A stretch of DNA of 64,000 nucleotides from Clonostachys chloroleuca (taxonomy: Eukaryota; Ascomycota; Sordariomycetes; Hypocreales; Bionectriaceae). This document shows positions 24,476-37,839 of the stretch, one piece after another; within the stretch, counting starts at the first letter, position 1, and each line of letters opens with the position of its first letter. The notes under the pieces are model-generated. The model worked only from the letters and a program-made list of their open reading frames with translations, searched no databases and was not told the DNA's origin. The stretch is from positions 12,338,001-12,402,000 of the forward strand of contig JBANAY010000004.1 of NCBI GenBank assembly GCA_037952775.1, written 5' to 3'. The position numbers were made by a program, and so were the translations under genes.

Positions 24476-26266
24476 ATGCAGGTCAAGCGTCGCCTGTCTC
24501 GCGGAGACAGCGATGATGGCGACCGCAGCGAAACCCGCTCACCTCGGTTCCCCTCTCCCAAACGAGCTCGCCTCGCATCTTCGGTCGCCTCGCGCCCTCC
24601 CTCTTACGATGCGATATCGACGCTGCCCTCGGAGCTCCTCGCTCGCATCTTCTCGTTCCTTAGCGAGACCACCCTGCTGGAGCTCTCGACCGTGTCTCGT
24701 TTGTTCCACCGCGTCGCAACCGATGGCCATCTGTGGAGGGCTCATTACTACCGACGCTTTATACTCCCGCGGGCTCACCTTATCCCCGGCTTTAGACGAG
24801 GGTCTTCTGCAAAGAATGAAGTCGCCCCTGGTTGGGCGTCCTCTATCACCGGGATGAAAGGAGGCAAGATAGGACGCAAAGAGAAAACGGAAGAAAGTCC
24901 TGGAGAGTCTGTGGATTGGAAGAAGTCGTATAAGCTCCTACACAACTGGGCACGGGGTCGCTGTGATGTTGAGGAGCTGCATTTCCACCCACAAGAGCGC
25001 TTTGCACCTGGGAAAACAGTCGTCAAGGTCGTTGAGGGGCTGACGATCACTGCCGACTCTGCCTGTGGATTGTTGGTATGGGACTTGCGCACGCGAGCCC
25101 CCATAGCTCAGGCCCAACTGGAATCATACCAAAAACGACAGGTCAGGCCCTTGTCCATGGCCGTGTATGATGAACCGCTCACGCAGGGTCAACTGGGAGT
25201 CGCGGTTGGGTTCGAGGATGGCACCTTCGGAGTGTGGAGTATGGACCTGGAGTCTGGCGAGTTGGTCGAGATTTGCCGCCACGATGTTGAAGGCTATGGA
25301 GGACTCGAGGCTGTTGCTTACTGCCACCCGTATGTTCTTGTTGCTTCAAAGAGCGGGTTTATCACTCTTTGGACATTTGATCATCCAAGTGTACAGCCCC
25401 GGCCGAGCCCTGGGCAACATCCTTCAAGCCAGCGTCAAGAGGAAACCCCTCAAACTGAGAACCTTTCTTCAAATAGTGTTCCTGCCGATGGCAAGAAGAG
25501 GAAAATAAGCACGTTTGCTGGACCTCCTCGGATCCCAGTTCTGTTGCGGTCCCTTCAGTCCCAGAGTACGAGGCAACCACTTACGCTCTCGATGAGGAAA
25601 GTTACAGCCCTACCTTCACACACCTCCTCAACTATTGCTTCTATTGTTTATACCCTCGACACGATAAATGGCTGGTGTATCGCGATTCAAGAGCTCGATA
25701 TTCACCCCAACGAATTTGATCCTGTCCCAACCATTATCGACTCTCGTCTTGCCTACACTCCCCCTTCAAGCACCCGCGGTTCTGCATCATCCTCTCCGAT
25801 CAGGTCCTCAGGCTCATCCCGGCAATCAGAGAATTGGAGAGAAGATGAAGTTAACGATGGGCCGATCGGACTCTGCTACAGTCATCCCTACCTACTTGCC
25901 ACTCTACCAGACAACACGCTCCTCCTGCATACGTGTAAAACTAAGCCCCATTCGTTGTCTATATCACCCGGGACTCGGTTATGGGGGCATACGTCTGGTA
26001 TATCCGATGCTGAAATAACGACCCGGGGCAAAGCAGTGAGCGTTAGTGCAAGAGGTGACGAAATTCGAGTATGGGAGCTCGAGGGCCGAATTGGGGGAAG
26101 TGTCGAAGTGCGGCCACGACAACAGGAGCAGGATGATAGCGCACTTATCAAGATGCCCGCTCTTGATTTCAAGAAGAACAAAGTCGGATTTGATGACGAG
26201 ATGGTCATCGTTCTTCAAGAGGGACATGATGGCCGAGAAAGCCTCATGGTGTATGATTTCACTTGA
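24476..26266 (+). CDS. F-box protein with WD40-like C-terminal region
   Basis: A single exon of 596 residues. I start at ATG 24476; the open frame reaches further upstream only with a GTG. After a basic N-terminus (KRRLSRGDSDDGDRSE, then SPKRARLASS) the F-box is plain: ISTLPSELLARIFSFLSETT followed by LLELSTVSRLFHRVATDGHLW. The rest contains beta-strand blocks such as ITADSACGLLVWDLRTR, GVAVGFEDGTFGVWSMD and VLVASKSGFITLWTFD, and near the end TRGKAVSVSARGDEIRVWEL, consistent with a WD40 propeller. F-box proteins link a substrate to Skp1 in SCF ubiquitin ligases; the propeller would bind the substrate, which is unknown. Layout resembles fungal Pof10/Ufo1-like proteins, but I do not assign orthology. 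Confidence 0.85.
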   Translation: MQVKRRLSRGDSDDGDRSETRSPRFPSPKRARLASSVASRPPSYDAISTLPSELLARIFSFLSETTLLELSTVSRLFHRVATDGHLWRAHYYRRFILPRAHLIPGFRRGSSAKNEVAPGWASSITGMKGGKIGRKEKTEESPGESVDWKKSYKLLHNWARGRCDVEELHFHPQERFAPGKTVVKVVEGLTITADSACGLLVWDLRTRAPIAQAQLESYQKRQVRPLSMAVYDEPLTQGQLGVAVGFEDGTFGVWSMDLESGELVEICRHDVEGYGGLEAVAYCHPYVLVASKSGFITLWTFDHPSVQPRPSPGQHPSSQRQEETPQTENLSSNSVPADGKKRKISTFAGPPRIPVLLRSLQSQSTRQPLTLSMRKVTALPSHTSSTIASIVYTLDTINGWCIAIQELDIHPNEFDPVPTIIDSRLAYTPPSSTRGSASSSPIRSSGSSRQSENWREDEVNDGPIGLCYSHPYLLATLPDNTLLLHTCKTKPHSLSISPGTRLWGHTSGISDAEITTRGKAVSVSARGDEIRVWELEGRIGGSVEVRPRQQEQDDSALIKMPALDFKKNKVGFDDEMVIVLQEGHDGRESLMVYDFT

Positions 26267-29200
26267 TTGGCAACGGAGTCTGTATGTGCAGACTCTTGGA
26301 TATCCTGAATGGCTACGACTATCTTCGATTCAACAACGACTCTTCGGTTTACTCGGCCAACGATGCTTCATGCGTCCAGCCCGCTGGCTTCTACTATACC
26401 TACAGAACTTGATTGCCTCGGCGCAGCTTGGCAGCTATGGCATCATGCTATTACCCTCAATCAAGGACTAGATCCTGACCTTGATTTCCATCACAAGCCG
26501 GAACAGAATGTAACACCTGCATTCTTACTTTAGCCGGCTACCCTATGCCACCCTTTACATGGACACACCCCCACGAAGCAGAGAGTGGTCCCAAGCCACT
26601 CAACCGCAAACAAGGAACTATCTATTGGAAGGGAGGGTCACCAGGGACGGAGGTCAAGTGGCATGGTGACCGAGCGGGTTGGCCCGGAATCCCCATTTCG
26701 TCACCGAGTGGCATTATTAGGAGGACTCCCTCTCTCTCTGGGCTCGAGTCGTCGTTTTTGGGCTAGCCGAGGTTCTCCTATCTCCAACCCCAAAGTAGGC
26801 AAGAGTTCTACACACCACATGATGTATCTACAATATGGAGGGTATCAAACCGTTTGTCCGGTCGATGTCTCACTGAATCATGAGATGAGAGCCATGTTAA
26901 TTTATGAACCATCCCCCACGCGCGAATACGACACCGTACTTGTTTTTTTTTTTGCCGCACTACCTGGACCCTAGATTAAAAAAAGAAAACAAGGTATCAT
27001 TCGAAGCAACCACGGTCAAATCAGATGGATAGCCCAAACCGCGGCGCGTGACGGCTGAAGCAAGGTCTCATGCTGGTTTCGGATCGACAAAACACAGAGC
27101 CCGTAGAAACCCGCACCAACTAGTAAGGTGGCTAGATCTCCTTCCATGTGCCCATCCTACCTGCTCGTGCAATGCCCGGATGTCATGCATTTCGCAGGCC
27201 GCGCTGCAACCGTGGGTACCATTTGGGTCGGGGGGCCTTGCCTCCGCCCAGGAGACTAGGGTCGGGTCATGCGCCCTTCCCTGGGTGCGGGTTCGGGACA
27301 GGCGGTAAGGGAACGACATGGCGGATCTATGTGGCTTGCCTACGGGACCCAGCCGAAAAGCAAGATCGGACTGCTGCTCATGGTTTATGGCTCTCTCTGC
27401 AGAGGGGGGCGCTTGTTCGACACGGGAACGAGTGTGAGGCTACACGGATGGTCTAGGAGCGATTCTCCGAAGAGGGTCTCTGGAAGGCACCGCACCGCAC
27501 GCTGGCGGCATCAGCTGACGGGGTTTTTTATTCTAGGGAAATCGCTGGCGGGTAGCCCGGTTTTCGAGAATACTGAGAGAGCCCTGGCGGCAGGGCTTCC
27601 ATGTACAGTGCCGTCATGGAGACTAGTGATTGTATATATGAATCTGCGCTCATGGATGTACTATTAATCCCGTATACTTGGCGCCGGTTCCTTCCATCGA
27701 TCTCTGCCTTGCCTGGTATCATTGACAGTAAATGATATGTGTCATTTTATGCGAAGAAGGAGTGTAAATGAGCAAAACGTTGTAGATTACTGTGTACTTG
27801 ACGAAGTTATATTTCCCCAGTCAGAGTCAACGCAAACCCCACGAATGCCTGGAGGGAGGGTAAGCCGGAGACTGACATTGCAGGCCCGGTCTGACTAAAT
27901 CATCCGCTGCCTCCGAGAATATATAAACCCAAAAGGCAGATAAGCAAGGGGAACAACATGGTAGACGATTTGGCATGTATATATTTATATATTAGAACGA
28001 GTAGCACTCTTCTATTGATGGGAATTGTCCCAGTTTGCCACTTTGAAGTTACATGACCAGGGACAGTTGGGAAAAGAATTACCTCCATGAAATTTAAGTA
28101 TACAGGCTTTGAGTTACTTTCCAACTCTATCAAGGAAAGGGACGAGCCGCAATAGGCCTGGCGCAAGGTGTTTGTGGTCCGGTTGCTTTTGGCACGGAAC
28201 AAACAGGGCGGAGGGGAGCAACCGCCCCTAGTGCTACATGTCTGGGTCAATTGGAAGCAGGTCTTAACCCAAAAGGTCACTGCTTGCTTTCCGGCGAGGA
28301 AAGAGAAAGGAGGGGTTAATTCGGTGATCATCAGCGCGCGCGTCGAGGCACGTTCACGCACCGCCATGGCGGCGGCACAATGAAGGAGGGGTTGATGTCA
28401 AATGCTGCTTATCCTGGGTTAGGTAGATATTGGTGCTTCTAGAGAGAGTGGATGCTCGATGTGGGGGATAAGATAGTACATACATCCATGGCCCATCTGT
28501 GCCGATTTATGTATGATACATGTGCATTTGCTGGTATCCATAGCGGTTGGCAATGTACCTACAGGCCATGGGCAGGCCTGCCTGCACGCTACACCAACGT
28601 TACAGGCCCCAGCGACCCGCCTGGGTTAAGTGAGTTAGTGCATTAGGGACTAGGCACGGTGTGCCTGCATTGATCCAGCAGGCGCGCACACCAATCAGCC
28701 AAGCATCCATCGTCGGTGGATGGCCGAGGTGGAATGCAATCAGGACGATTATTAGACCGGAGGAGCGTAGCTTGGGCGCCAAATCCATGTGACAGCCTGA
28801 TAACCTCAGATACAGAACAGCCGTGTCTTGCGGCGAGATGGGAGGAGAGGGGCGTTTGGCTTGGAACGCTTGTCAAGTGACTGTTTAGTGCATCATCTGG
28901 CACCATCACGATGTCGTATCCCACGTTCACGACTTGGACCCAACCAACCTCAGCTGATAAGGGAATGCGCGATCGCAATCGGGACGATTAGCAAACGACT
29001 GGATCTCCAGAGGGCGACGAGGAGGGGGCTAGCCAAGGTACCCTACATTGCCTACCTACCAGGCAGCCATGGTGTGTGTGTTGAGGCTGAAAGGGTTACA
29101 GGATAAGCAGGTTGGTGTAGGCAGAGTAGTATGGTGTTCGTTCCGCGGATTTGGGGGGGTCATGTGTGCCTTTCCACACTATAGGAGAGCTGATTTGACT

Positions 29201-32200
29201 ATGGGATGTGGCGCTTGGGGGGGCCTTTCTCATCACATCCAGTTTACATACTATCCTCTCAGCCTGTCATTTACTCCAAACGCGAGGCCAGCCGTGGAAG
29301 CAGAGGAGGGGTTGGGAAGAGGAAACCCGAACAAACCGTGTTAGTTATTCTGTGCCTTTTCTGGTTCTCTTGCATAGGCGCCGCCACTAGAATGCGGGCG
29401 GCCAATCATGTGGTGTGGACGCGCATGCGAAGGAAGTGAGTGCTCAAGTTGCGTCGGAGGTTTGGACCCCTATGGCATCTTTGGTGCCCATCCATCGAGA
29501 AGCCTAACTCCGACGCCGGCTTATTGAAATGGCAATCGCAAACCAGGAGTCTTATTTTTAGGCAGTGATCTACTCAGGGTCGATTACGATTGTTGGAAGG
29601 CGGAGTTAAAAAAAAACACGAAGGAGAGAGCGGACACGAAAGGGTCCTCGGAGTAAGGAACCGCAAATTCCGTCAAGACTCCGTCAAGACGAAGGGACCA
29701 GTAGCGGGCGATTACAGTGGTGGCCATGAGATGGGCAGTGCAATGAACGTGTCGTAAGCAGCCCGAAGATGGGGATGCCAAAGCGAAACGAAACCCATCA
29801 GTTTGCGACTTCGCTGCTTCGGAAAGTGGACCGCCCTGCAGCCATTCCCCTCCTCTGGTACCTTGGCCCAGATACTTGAGTGCATCAACCGCTGCACGCT
29901 GGAGTCACACCCTAGATGTCCTTAGATGCACGGCGGCAGCGGCGGGAGTGGAGGCGGAGGCGGAGGCTTTCCAGGGATTGCACATGACGTGGAAAGATAC
30001 ATGTACCTTTGTAGGCTCCAGAACCAGATCTGAGAGCGGGCTGCCAGCCCAATTGTTTATGCAATGCCTTTGTAGCAGAACTGTCTGCTCAAGGGTAGCG
30101 GGGCTCGCAACGACCGTCGCTGCTGCAATGCCAATGGCCTGACGCAATCGATTCCGGCAGGACGTGTAACGATCCATCTCCCGTGGGTTTTGCCAGGGAA
30201 ACGGGTATTAAGTCTGGTATGCAGGGCCTCGGGACCATTCAGGAAGGCAGCGGCCAATGCTGGGGCATCCTTGTTGCCAGCCCCTGTGTCCAATCCCGCT
30301 TCCAGCTGTGTCAAGCGTAGATTTGTACCTGGGTACCAGAGCCTATCTGCTTGTCGGCTCTAGCACCAACGAGGCCTAGCGAACCGTGATGTGGTGTGAA
30401 TGGAAAGGGCCACAAGCCAATCCACCCCCACCAGTCAGCAGCCTGTGACTCACACACTCCAACTCTGGTTGGGTTTGGTGGATAGACACCTCCAGCAGGC
30501 AGAGAGACACTGACGAGTCACGCGGGCCGTAGAGGCGTCGGCGTGTGTGTGGTGTGGCTGAATCCAACCTGGTTGACTGAATGACACTTGCAAAGCCAAT
30601 TGCGCCTGTGGCGGATGTTCAATGGGGCAGGGAAAGGGACATGGCGCGAGGCGAAGGGGAAATTGGAGTATAGAAAGAAAGGGAAACAAAAAGAAAGACC
30701 GGGCTGGCAGGGACAAAGCGACGCAGCCAGAGATGCAGATGCTTCTTTGTGGTGGATAATGGGATGGGGGTGAGCAGAACGCGCCCCTTTCCATCAAGCC
30801 AAGGGAGGACCGCGAGCCAGTTCGCTTGCATGGGCGGCACGATACAGGACGTCTCGCGCCGCACAGTCTCATTAGCTCCATTGGGCACCGACACCTCTGT
30901 TGGCCCTCCTGTTTCACTGCGGAAAATCAACATGATGTTGACAGTGGTTTTCTGATGCCCAAGACACTCCGTCACACCACCGGCTGTTTACTCGTACGTT
31001 GGTGGTGCTCTCTTGGTAGGGCCAGGCCCACAGCTGGAAACCCACATGCCGCCCACCATCGCCATGGACCAGGAAGCCTGGTGAAGCGAGCGCGGGCGAT
31101 CAAACAGACGGGCAAGCAGCCAGCCTTGATAGATGTCAGGTCTGGCCAGGTTGATCATGATGCGCGCCGTCAACCTGACAGTCGGACTGGAGATGGCCAG
31201 GCCAGTCTGTCTGTCGGTTACGGATTAAGGTTCGTCGCTTGCCATTGCGCTATCTGCGCTGGGATTTCGGAACAAAACGAACGTTGGGCGCAGCACGTCG
31301 GTGCGGATGATTAAAATTAGCACTTGCTACTGTGATTCTAGGAGGGGTACAGACTCCGTGCATACCTCAATTCACGCTTGCCGCTCTCCAGTTCATCCAG
31401 CTGTCACGCCAACCTGCTGGTGTTGGAGGGTGCGACCAATTAAAGGTCTAGAGTCGCCCAATTCCAATATTTCGGATAGAGGCGGTAAGCGGATAGCCAT
31501 CATATCATCATGTATTTCTCCCGGGCAGCTGGAATAACGCAAGGCATCGGACCTTGGACCAAGACGGCCGCCGGCAGCCGCAATTGGCTGATCTGATGGC
31601 CTGAGCCCGCGACGTATGATCGCAAACCCAACTTGTCCATGTTGTGAAGATGGCGTCGGCCCCTTACAGTACGCTGCGTTGCTCCGAAGGGTCCATTAAA
31701 ATGCACCATCTGGCCACTAATGCGCTTGAATTGGCCGTGAAACGTCATTGTTTGGGCCCCTCCACATCCAAGCGCAAATGGGCTCTTGTATGCAACCCTT
31801 CAGTCAATGGAAAAGTAGCATCCGTTACCACATGTACAATAAGTGCACTTTGCTGGCCAAAGACAAGGCGCCCCGACCTGCGTAGGCAACTAGCCCAATG
31901 CAACAACGAACAATGCGAGCATGAAAAGGCCGATTGAGTTTCCCGGGCACTCTTCCCTCTAGGAGGCGCACGGAGGAGGAAGTTTCATTTGGCGCGTCGA
32001 CTGGTGGCTTGCGACAGATGACCACCACACTCGAGAACTATGGCGGGATGGTACCTCGCAATTGAGACATTGATGGTGTCATGCAGGCAGTTGATTGTCA
32101 GGTTGAAGCCCTGGTTTGCCTCGTGGGTTACTTCTGCTGGCGCGGCCCAGCCCAGAGGGACTTACACCTGACTTGGATCCATTGGGATGGTGGGAGAGAT

Positions 32201-34490
32201 ATGTTCCAGAGGCTGTCGTAGGCGGTACTCACATCAGACTGGATGGATGCAGTAAGTCAAGTGGAAAAAGGAGGGGTGAGTGGAGTGGCGTCAGAGCTTC
32301 TAAAAGAAGCAAGAGCAACGCTCTGGTCCGGGCCCCAGAATCTACCTTGTCCTTAGGCAAGTAAGGTCGGCAGTACTCCGCAGGCAAGCAGAGGACAGGC
32401 CGCAAGTACCAGGTACTTTCCCCTCCTCCCTGCTCCCTGCCGGGCAATTAGATTGCCAGCACCGCAGTAGATTATGCGTCTGTGTAGGGCAAATTGCAAA
32501 AGTCAACGCGCCGGCAGACATAGGGGGCAATGAAGCGTGAGAACTTGGTGCCTCATTCGTCGCCTGCAATTGAGCCCCGTAGGCTTCCAAGCTGCGCCAG
32601 TTTCCCCCGTTTGCTGGCGTCTTTGCTTGTGCACATTTCCTCGACGCAAAGTACGCGAGCGGAGGGCTGCACGCAGGATGGCGAGGTACCTGGGTACACG
32701 GAAAGGAGCGTGCAGGTCCACCACGTTTGCCTGCACTGAACTGCACTTTATTGCACTTCGCACGCCCCCTCCCAAGCACCCCACCCCCTCCGCCTGCCTC
32801 GCCCCCTGCGCTTTGCCGATGGTACGAGCAGGTGTTAGTTGTAGATTGCATTTGCTTTGCTGCTACTAGCCGCTGGGAAGTTTCCTGATCATGGTGGTCG
32901 CCTGGGTCGTGCTGGTCTGTTCATCTGCCATACCCTGTCTATCTGCGCCGAATCTACTGATGCTTCCCTTCTTCACCTGACAATATCGTATCGTATCGTG
33001 AGCGGCTTAGAACTGCCCTTGGCTTCTCTTTGATTGCTCCTTCTCCCCAAATTTCCCTTCGTTTGGCTCTTCTATCAGCCTCCCGCTCTAGTGCTGCTGC
33101 CTTCTCCCATAGCCTCAAACCCGTCGTTTGCTAGCCTAGCCGAGTGTTGGCTGGAAACACACCGACATCTGCCATCTCAACAGCCAGTCCAGGCAAACAC
33201 AAGCGCAGGCACTCCTGGGTGTCTGTATATGTCAGGATATCACACCTGCGCTGCGAGTCTCCCACTTCTTGTCGCCTTTTGGCTAGGCAGACATACATCT
33301 CTTACCTCGCAGCGACTGTCTACTGCCCCCGGCACATATTGCACTTTGGCCTGGGTGCTTGGCGCATAGTCCGCACATTCGCACACACGCGATCAACCTC
33401 GTTTCTGTTGCCCAATCAAGCATATCGACAGAGTCCTAGACTGGGGATCATCGAGAGGGGCTTGAGCTGGTCCTGCATCAAGTCTCCGGGTGCCACATCA
33501 TTCATACGCAACGACAGCCCCAAGTCTTGCATTCATTGCCTCACTGGTCCTTGTCCACCAGCCGATTTCTGACCTTGAAACTTGCTTGCCGGAGGGGTAC
33601 TTTCGCTCTTTACTCAGCCCTGGGCCAATCTACTGGCCATATTAGGTATCAACGCCTTCCTCGTGAGTGTCAGAGCCACGCCCAGCTGAACAACACATAC
33701 ATCGGCCACCCATCGCCTGTCGCCTGCTGGGCACGGTCCCACAGTCCCAATTGATGTACTTGAGAGGCCCGAGGACCCATGTCCCAGCACCCCAGGCTAA
33801 TTCCCACGCCTCGATTGTACTAGCTGCATCATCTGCCTACCCCTAGCCCGCATCCACTGGAAGATTGCTTGTCACCTCACAAACATCACGGCATACTAAT
33901 AGGCTTCTGGCGACGCACATCGTCCCTTTTGGACCACCCTTTCCCTCTTCTTTCTTTTTTTAAACTTTCGGAAACAATAGGTGCGCCATTGCAGCGAGCA
34001 CGGGTACCACTCTATTCACTTTTCCCAAGGGACAAGCAACCGCGCCCTGGACCGCCAGCCATTCAATTCGTCAATCAGCTCAGCCAATTAACCAGAACCC
34101 TCAGCTTCGCCACGTACCGCTGACCCCCAATCAGAAAAAACAAAACCAAGGGGCCATAACTCAATCACCGCGTCTGGTTCTCTTATTTCTTCTCCCCCTC
34201 CCCTCCCGTCAGACCTTCCATCCTGTTCTTCATTTCTTCTGCCTCCCCGTCCCCCGCCCGCCATATCTCCGAGAGTTAGCTCCGGTGCAACATCTCTCTT
34301 TATAAGCCACCTCGCTGTGGTCTGTCAGGCAGGCAGACGTAGCGACCCCCGGCTTCCGACACTCCAGCGTACCCACTGGCTACGTACCTCAGTCAATCAA
34401 TCAATCAATCGCGCCACCCCCCGGCACCCCAGTCGCCACCCTTTTGTCACTGCCTAGTGACGACTCATAGTGGTGACTCCCACCACCATC
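26267..34490. other. 8.2-kb stretch without a supported gene
   Basis: Both strands hold only short overlapping open frames with Pro/Arg/Ser/Gly-rich composition and no domain. A minus-strand frame at 30450-30917 (155 residues) is the longest and is not protein-like. The last ~1.4 kb (about 33,000-34,490) is strongly pyrimidine-rich on the plus strand with long CT tracts, as in fungal promoters and 5' untranslated regions, and ends in a TCAA tetranucleotide repeat near 34392-34411. It also contains several GGTACC-centred blocks (30326-30337, 32684-32698). Confidence 0.6.
33990..34490 (+). promoter_or_regulatory. CT-rich promoter / 5' UTR of the SWIRM gene
   Basis: Dense CT tracts (for example around 34183-34260), a TTTATAAG TATA-like box at 34299-34306 and a TCAATCAATCAATCAATC repeat precede the ATG at 34491. 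This is the typical look of a fungal core promoter; no specific factor site is claimed. Confidence 0.45.
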
Positions 34491-35830
34491 ATGGCTGACA
34501 AACCAACAATATCATTCAGCCCACAGCCTTCCCGGGCTTTCCACAAAACCCAACCAGATTTCAGCGTCAAGAATACTTCTGTTGCCTCTTTCTCCTCTTC
34601 GTCTTCCTTCTCAGCTTCTCCTTCATACCACCCCGTTGCCTCGAATTCGACGACACACATGTCAATTGCAACAATGGAGACCCCAACAATGAAGGAAACG
34701 AAGAAGGTCGACATCACCAGTCTCATGTCGCCTCCCGATCCCGTTCTCGACAGTTTCCATGCTGAGCCTCATCAGAATATCAATATTGCAAAGAGAGCGC
34801 AGCCATCCGCTGAGAAGGCAAATCAGCCTGCACCTTTGTCACCTCCAGTCTCCCCACGAACCCACGCTCCCCACGCGACGAGCGCCGAACGACACCCCAG
34901 CATCGCGTCCCAGCACAATTTGAAGGATCCAGTTCTCTATCCGATCGAGGATACCTCAAGCATCATTCTGCAACCTGGGTCGTCTCAACCCCCTTGTTTG
35001 CACCTACAGAGATCGAGGACAACAGGCGAATCGTAGACGATCATATTCAAAACAGGTCGCAGATTTTTGACCTTGTCGCTGTCTCTCCTCCAAGGAGAGA
35101 GGACTATGAGCTCGTTATTACATGCCAGGCACGTGTCATGAAACTCTTCTTGGAGGACCGACCCAAATGGCTGCGCATGGCACGCGAGCAGCTCAAGGCG
35201 GACAATCGTGTTGCTGCTGGGAAGCGCACATACCAATCCATCATGCCCGCAAAGCCCAGAATCGTCACGCCAGCAAAATCAGCTCGGGCACAGCGAACTG
35301 ATAGAATTTCTAAGCCCCAGCAACCAACTTCCAGAAATAATGCCCCGCGCCCCATCCGCAGCAGCGGCGCCGGTGTTAGCCCCACGAATTCTGGCAGAAG
35401 ATCGGTTTCACGTGCTAGTGTCACTCCCGAGCCAAGCAAGCGGGTCGTTGCACCAAACAGAGAGGATAAGGATTTTAACTCACTTCCTGACTACTGCCCT
35501 CCCGTTTCCTCGCTCCCCGATCGCCCCAACAGTCTAAAGGTGGATTGGAAGGGCCAGCCAATTGACCTGAGCGGCGATGTCCACGTTCACCTGCTGCACC
35601 CAGATGAAGTTGGGCTGGCTGGCAACCTCAGACTTGACTGCGCCACCTACTTGACAAGCAAGCGCCGAATTTTCGAGCGACGGCTCCAGTGCTTGCGAAC
35701 TGGCAAGGAGTTCCGTAAGACAGACGCACAGCAGGCTTGCAAGATTGACGTTAACAAGGCGTCCAAGCTTTGGCAGGCTTTCGAGAAGGTTGGCTGGCTT
35801 GAGGCTAAATGGGTCCGCCAATATCTTTAA
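34491..35830 (+). CDS. SWIRM-domain protein, FUN19-type
   Basis: About 446 residues if one frame break is allowed for. The N-terminal ~170 residues are disordered and Ser/Pro-rich, with KKVDITSLMSPPDP, then KDPVLYPIED. The frame changes after QPP at a five-C run (34989-34993) and continues LFAPTEIEDNRRIVDDHIQ. The C-terminus (about residues 355-446) is a SWIRM domain: KVDWKGQPIDLSGD, then LHPDEVGLAGNLRLDCATYL and CKIDVNKASKLWQAFEKVGW. SWIRM domains bind DNA or nucleosomes and occur in chromatin complexes; fungal FUN19-like members with this N-terminal layout are little studied. No intron with usable GT-AG signals and the right phase explains the frame change, and a single extra C restores a continuous frame to exactly 447 codons. 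Confidence 0.85.
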
Positions 35831-37830
35831 GATTTCTCTTTTTTAAACTCTCAACATGACGCAACGCCACGATGAACACGACATCTCGACTCTTTTCTCT
35901 ATCAGCACTGGGCTCACTATTTGGTAGCCCCAGATACCCTCACACCTCAACAATATCTCGTGCTTCGGTCTTTTCGAAGTACAATGCGTTTTCTTTATCC
36001 TTTGCCTTTTGGGAAGATTCAATGCGACTTCAAATTGTTACGGCCCGGCTACTCGTTGACGAACGCCTTGTGGTCTCTTCGCCTATTTTCACGAATCATC
36101 AGCACGTTTTAGCATTTTTTCAAGAGTATCGTTTTGATTGGACGACACAATACACCAGAGCATCGGGACTTCTTTATGATACCCCGGAGTGCGACTGTCC
36201 CCAGTTAATGTCACTCCACCCCAGACAGCATTTCTCATGCGCAATTCTTTTGTTTTTCTTTGGTCAATTGGGTTCGGGATTTTGGTCATCGGTTGCACAG
36301 GTTACGTACAAGGATACGCACGGTATGCATGTATGGCGTTTGCTTTATTTCCCCGACCTAGATACACGGGACGGGTGACAGCCAAGGCTGCAACTTGGGA
36401 GGATGGGCTCTGAGGAGCAGGAACTGATTTAGCCGTCTCATTTTACATTGGATCCAGAATGGCTGCCCAATGCCTACTTAAGTAGTTAGTTATCTCCTCT
36501 TTTTGGTTTCTTCTTCTATTCTTTGGCTGGCCTTCCCCATTGGGAAGGCAGCGTGCCAGTTTTGGCACAGCAGACTCGCTTGCAGTCAGTTCGGGATGCC
36601 TCTCAGTTTTTCTTGCAAGCAGACAAGTGGGATCCAAGGCGCAACCCTAGGATGCTCATGAGAGGGATTCAGATACTCAAATTCAGAATATCTCTTTATA
36701 CTTTGCTGATTCTGGTGTGAGATGGATACGCGTAGATTGGCCTCCAAACTGACCATTTGACTGGTGACGATGTGAAATGTTTAGAGCCAAGGATAGGACT
36801 GCGGGCCTGGCACATGCTGGCAGCTGCAGTTGCATGCGACATCTGCCTTGGCTTCTTTGCAGCCGTCAATCTGGCATCAGGATGCTCGATGGTTTATTTT
36901 AGGCAATTCGAGCACCACGTACATGGACACACTATGTGAGCATGAAGGTCGGTACCTTACATTGTACAGAGACATGATCCCTCCCAGTCGCTACGGCGCC
37001 CCGCTTGGCTGCTAACGCGGGCCGCTCGCCAATCTTTCTCCCCCTACTTGACGGGTAGCCTTGCAGCCGAACAAGACATCCCATGGCCCATGTGAAGGGT
37101 CACAAGAGGTAAGGTAAGGGAGCGGATCCCCAAGCCACACCCCACAACGGCAAAAACCGGGTGTATCCACCAAACTTACCGGCGGGAAGGTTTGACGATT
37201 CCATAGGAGAGACGCGAGGAGAGCTTATAATTAGAGATGGGGCTGGGTTTGCTGGGCGGCTGCTGAGTTGCCAGGACACTTTGGAGGTTTTGACGGAATG
37301 ACACCGGTGCTGGGTGAAGTGTTTGTGGGTTGGAAATACTCGAGTAGTGTATTTGACATTTATTGTGAGAAATTTTCAAGGAGCGAAGGGAAGGGCAGTG
37401 GGTGCGCACAAGACTTGGCTGTGGACGGGTAAGGGAGGGGTTGAGACGTTCATGAAGGGTGACGACGTGACGGTGGTTCACCATTCTATCTGCTCCCACA
37501 AGTATTATGTTACGCCTTTGCATCTTTGGAATCATTTGGTGTCAATGCGGCATTGGCAGAAACCTTCGGTGATTGCCTGAGAGCCAACTGCTTACCTGCT
37601 TGAGGCTGGTTTGTAATAGAAGTACGAGGGTGGTTGACGGGTAATGATTACACAAGGTGACCTCATAGATATTCTGCTGAAGGAGACAATGTTGTCGAAA
37701 ACAACATAATGAATTAGAGCAATGGAGTGCGCACGAACGACCGTTGGCGCCTGAGCGAATCAGCCTCCTCCTCCAAGGCGCACCCTGCTGGCACCGACGA
37801 CGATGGCGGCAAGATTTTTAGCTCCCGAGG
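35831..37830. other. Spacer downstream of the SWIRM gene
   Basis: Probably the SWIRM 3' untranslated region followed by non-coding DNA. A 168-residue open frame at 35872-36378 has no family and the wrong composition (many hydrophobic and aromatic runs from T-rich DNA), so I do not call it. Confidence 0.5.
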
Positions 37831-37839
37831 CCTACACCT

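Noticed and set aside
30450..30917. 155-residue minus-strand frame in the 8.2-kb spacer
   Set aside because: Composition (Cys, Arg, Pro, Ser-rich with poly-pyrimidine-coded runs) and overlap with other frames indicate a chance frame.
35872..36378. 168-residue plus-strand frame after the SWIRM stop
   Set aside because: It begins about 40 bases past the stop, has no domain, and reads like T-rich 3' untranslated DNA.
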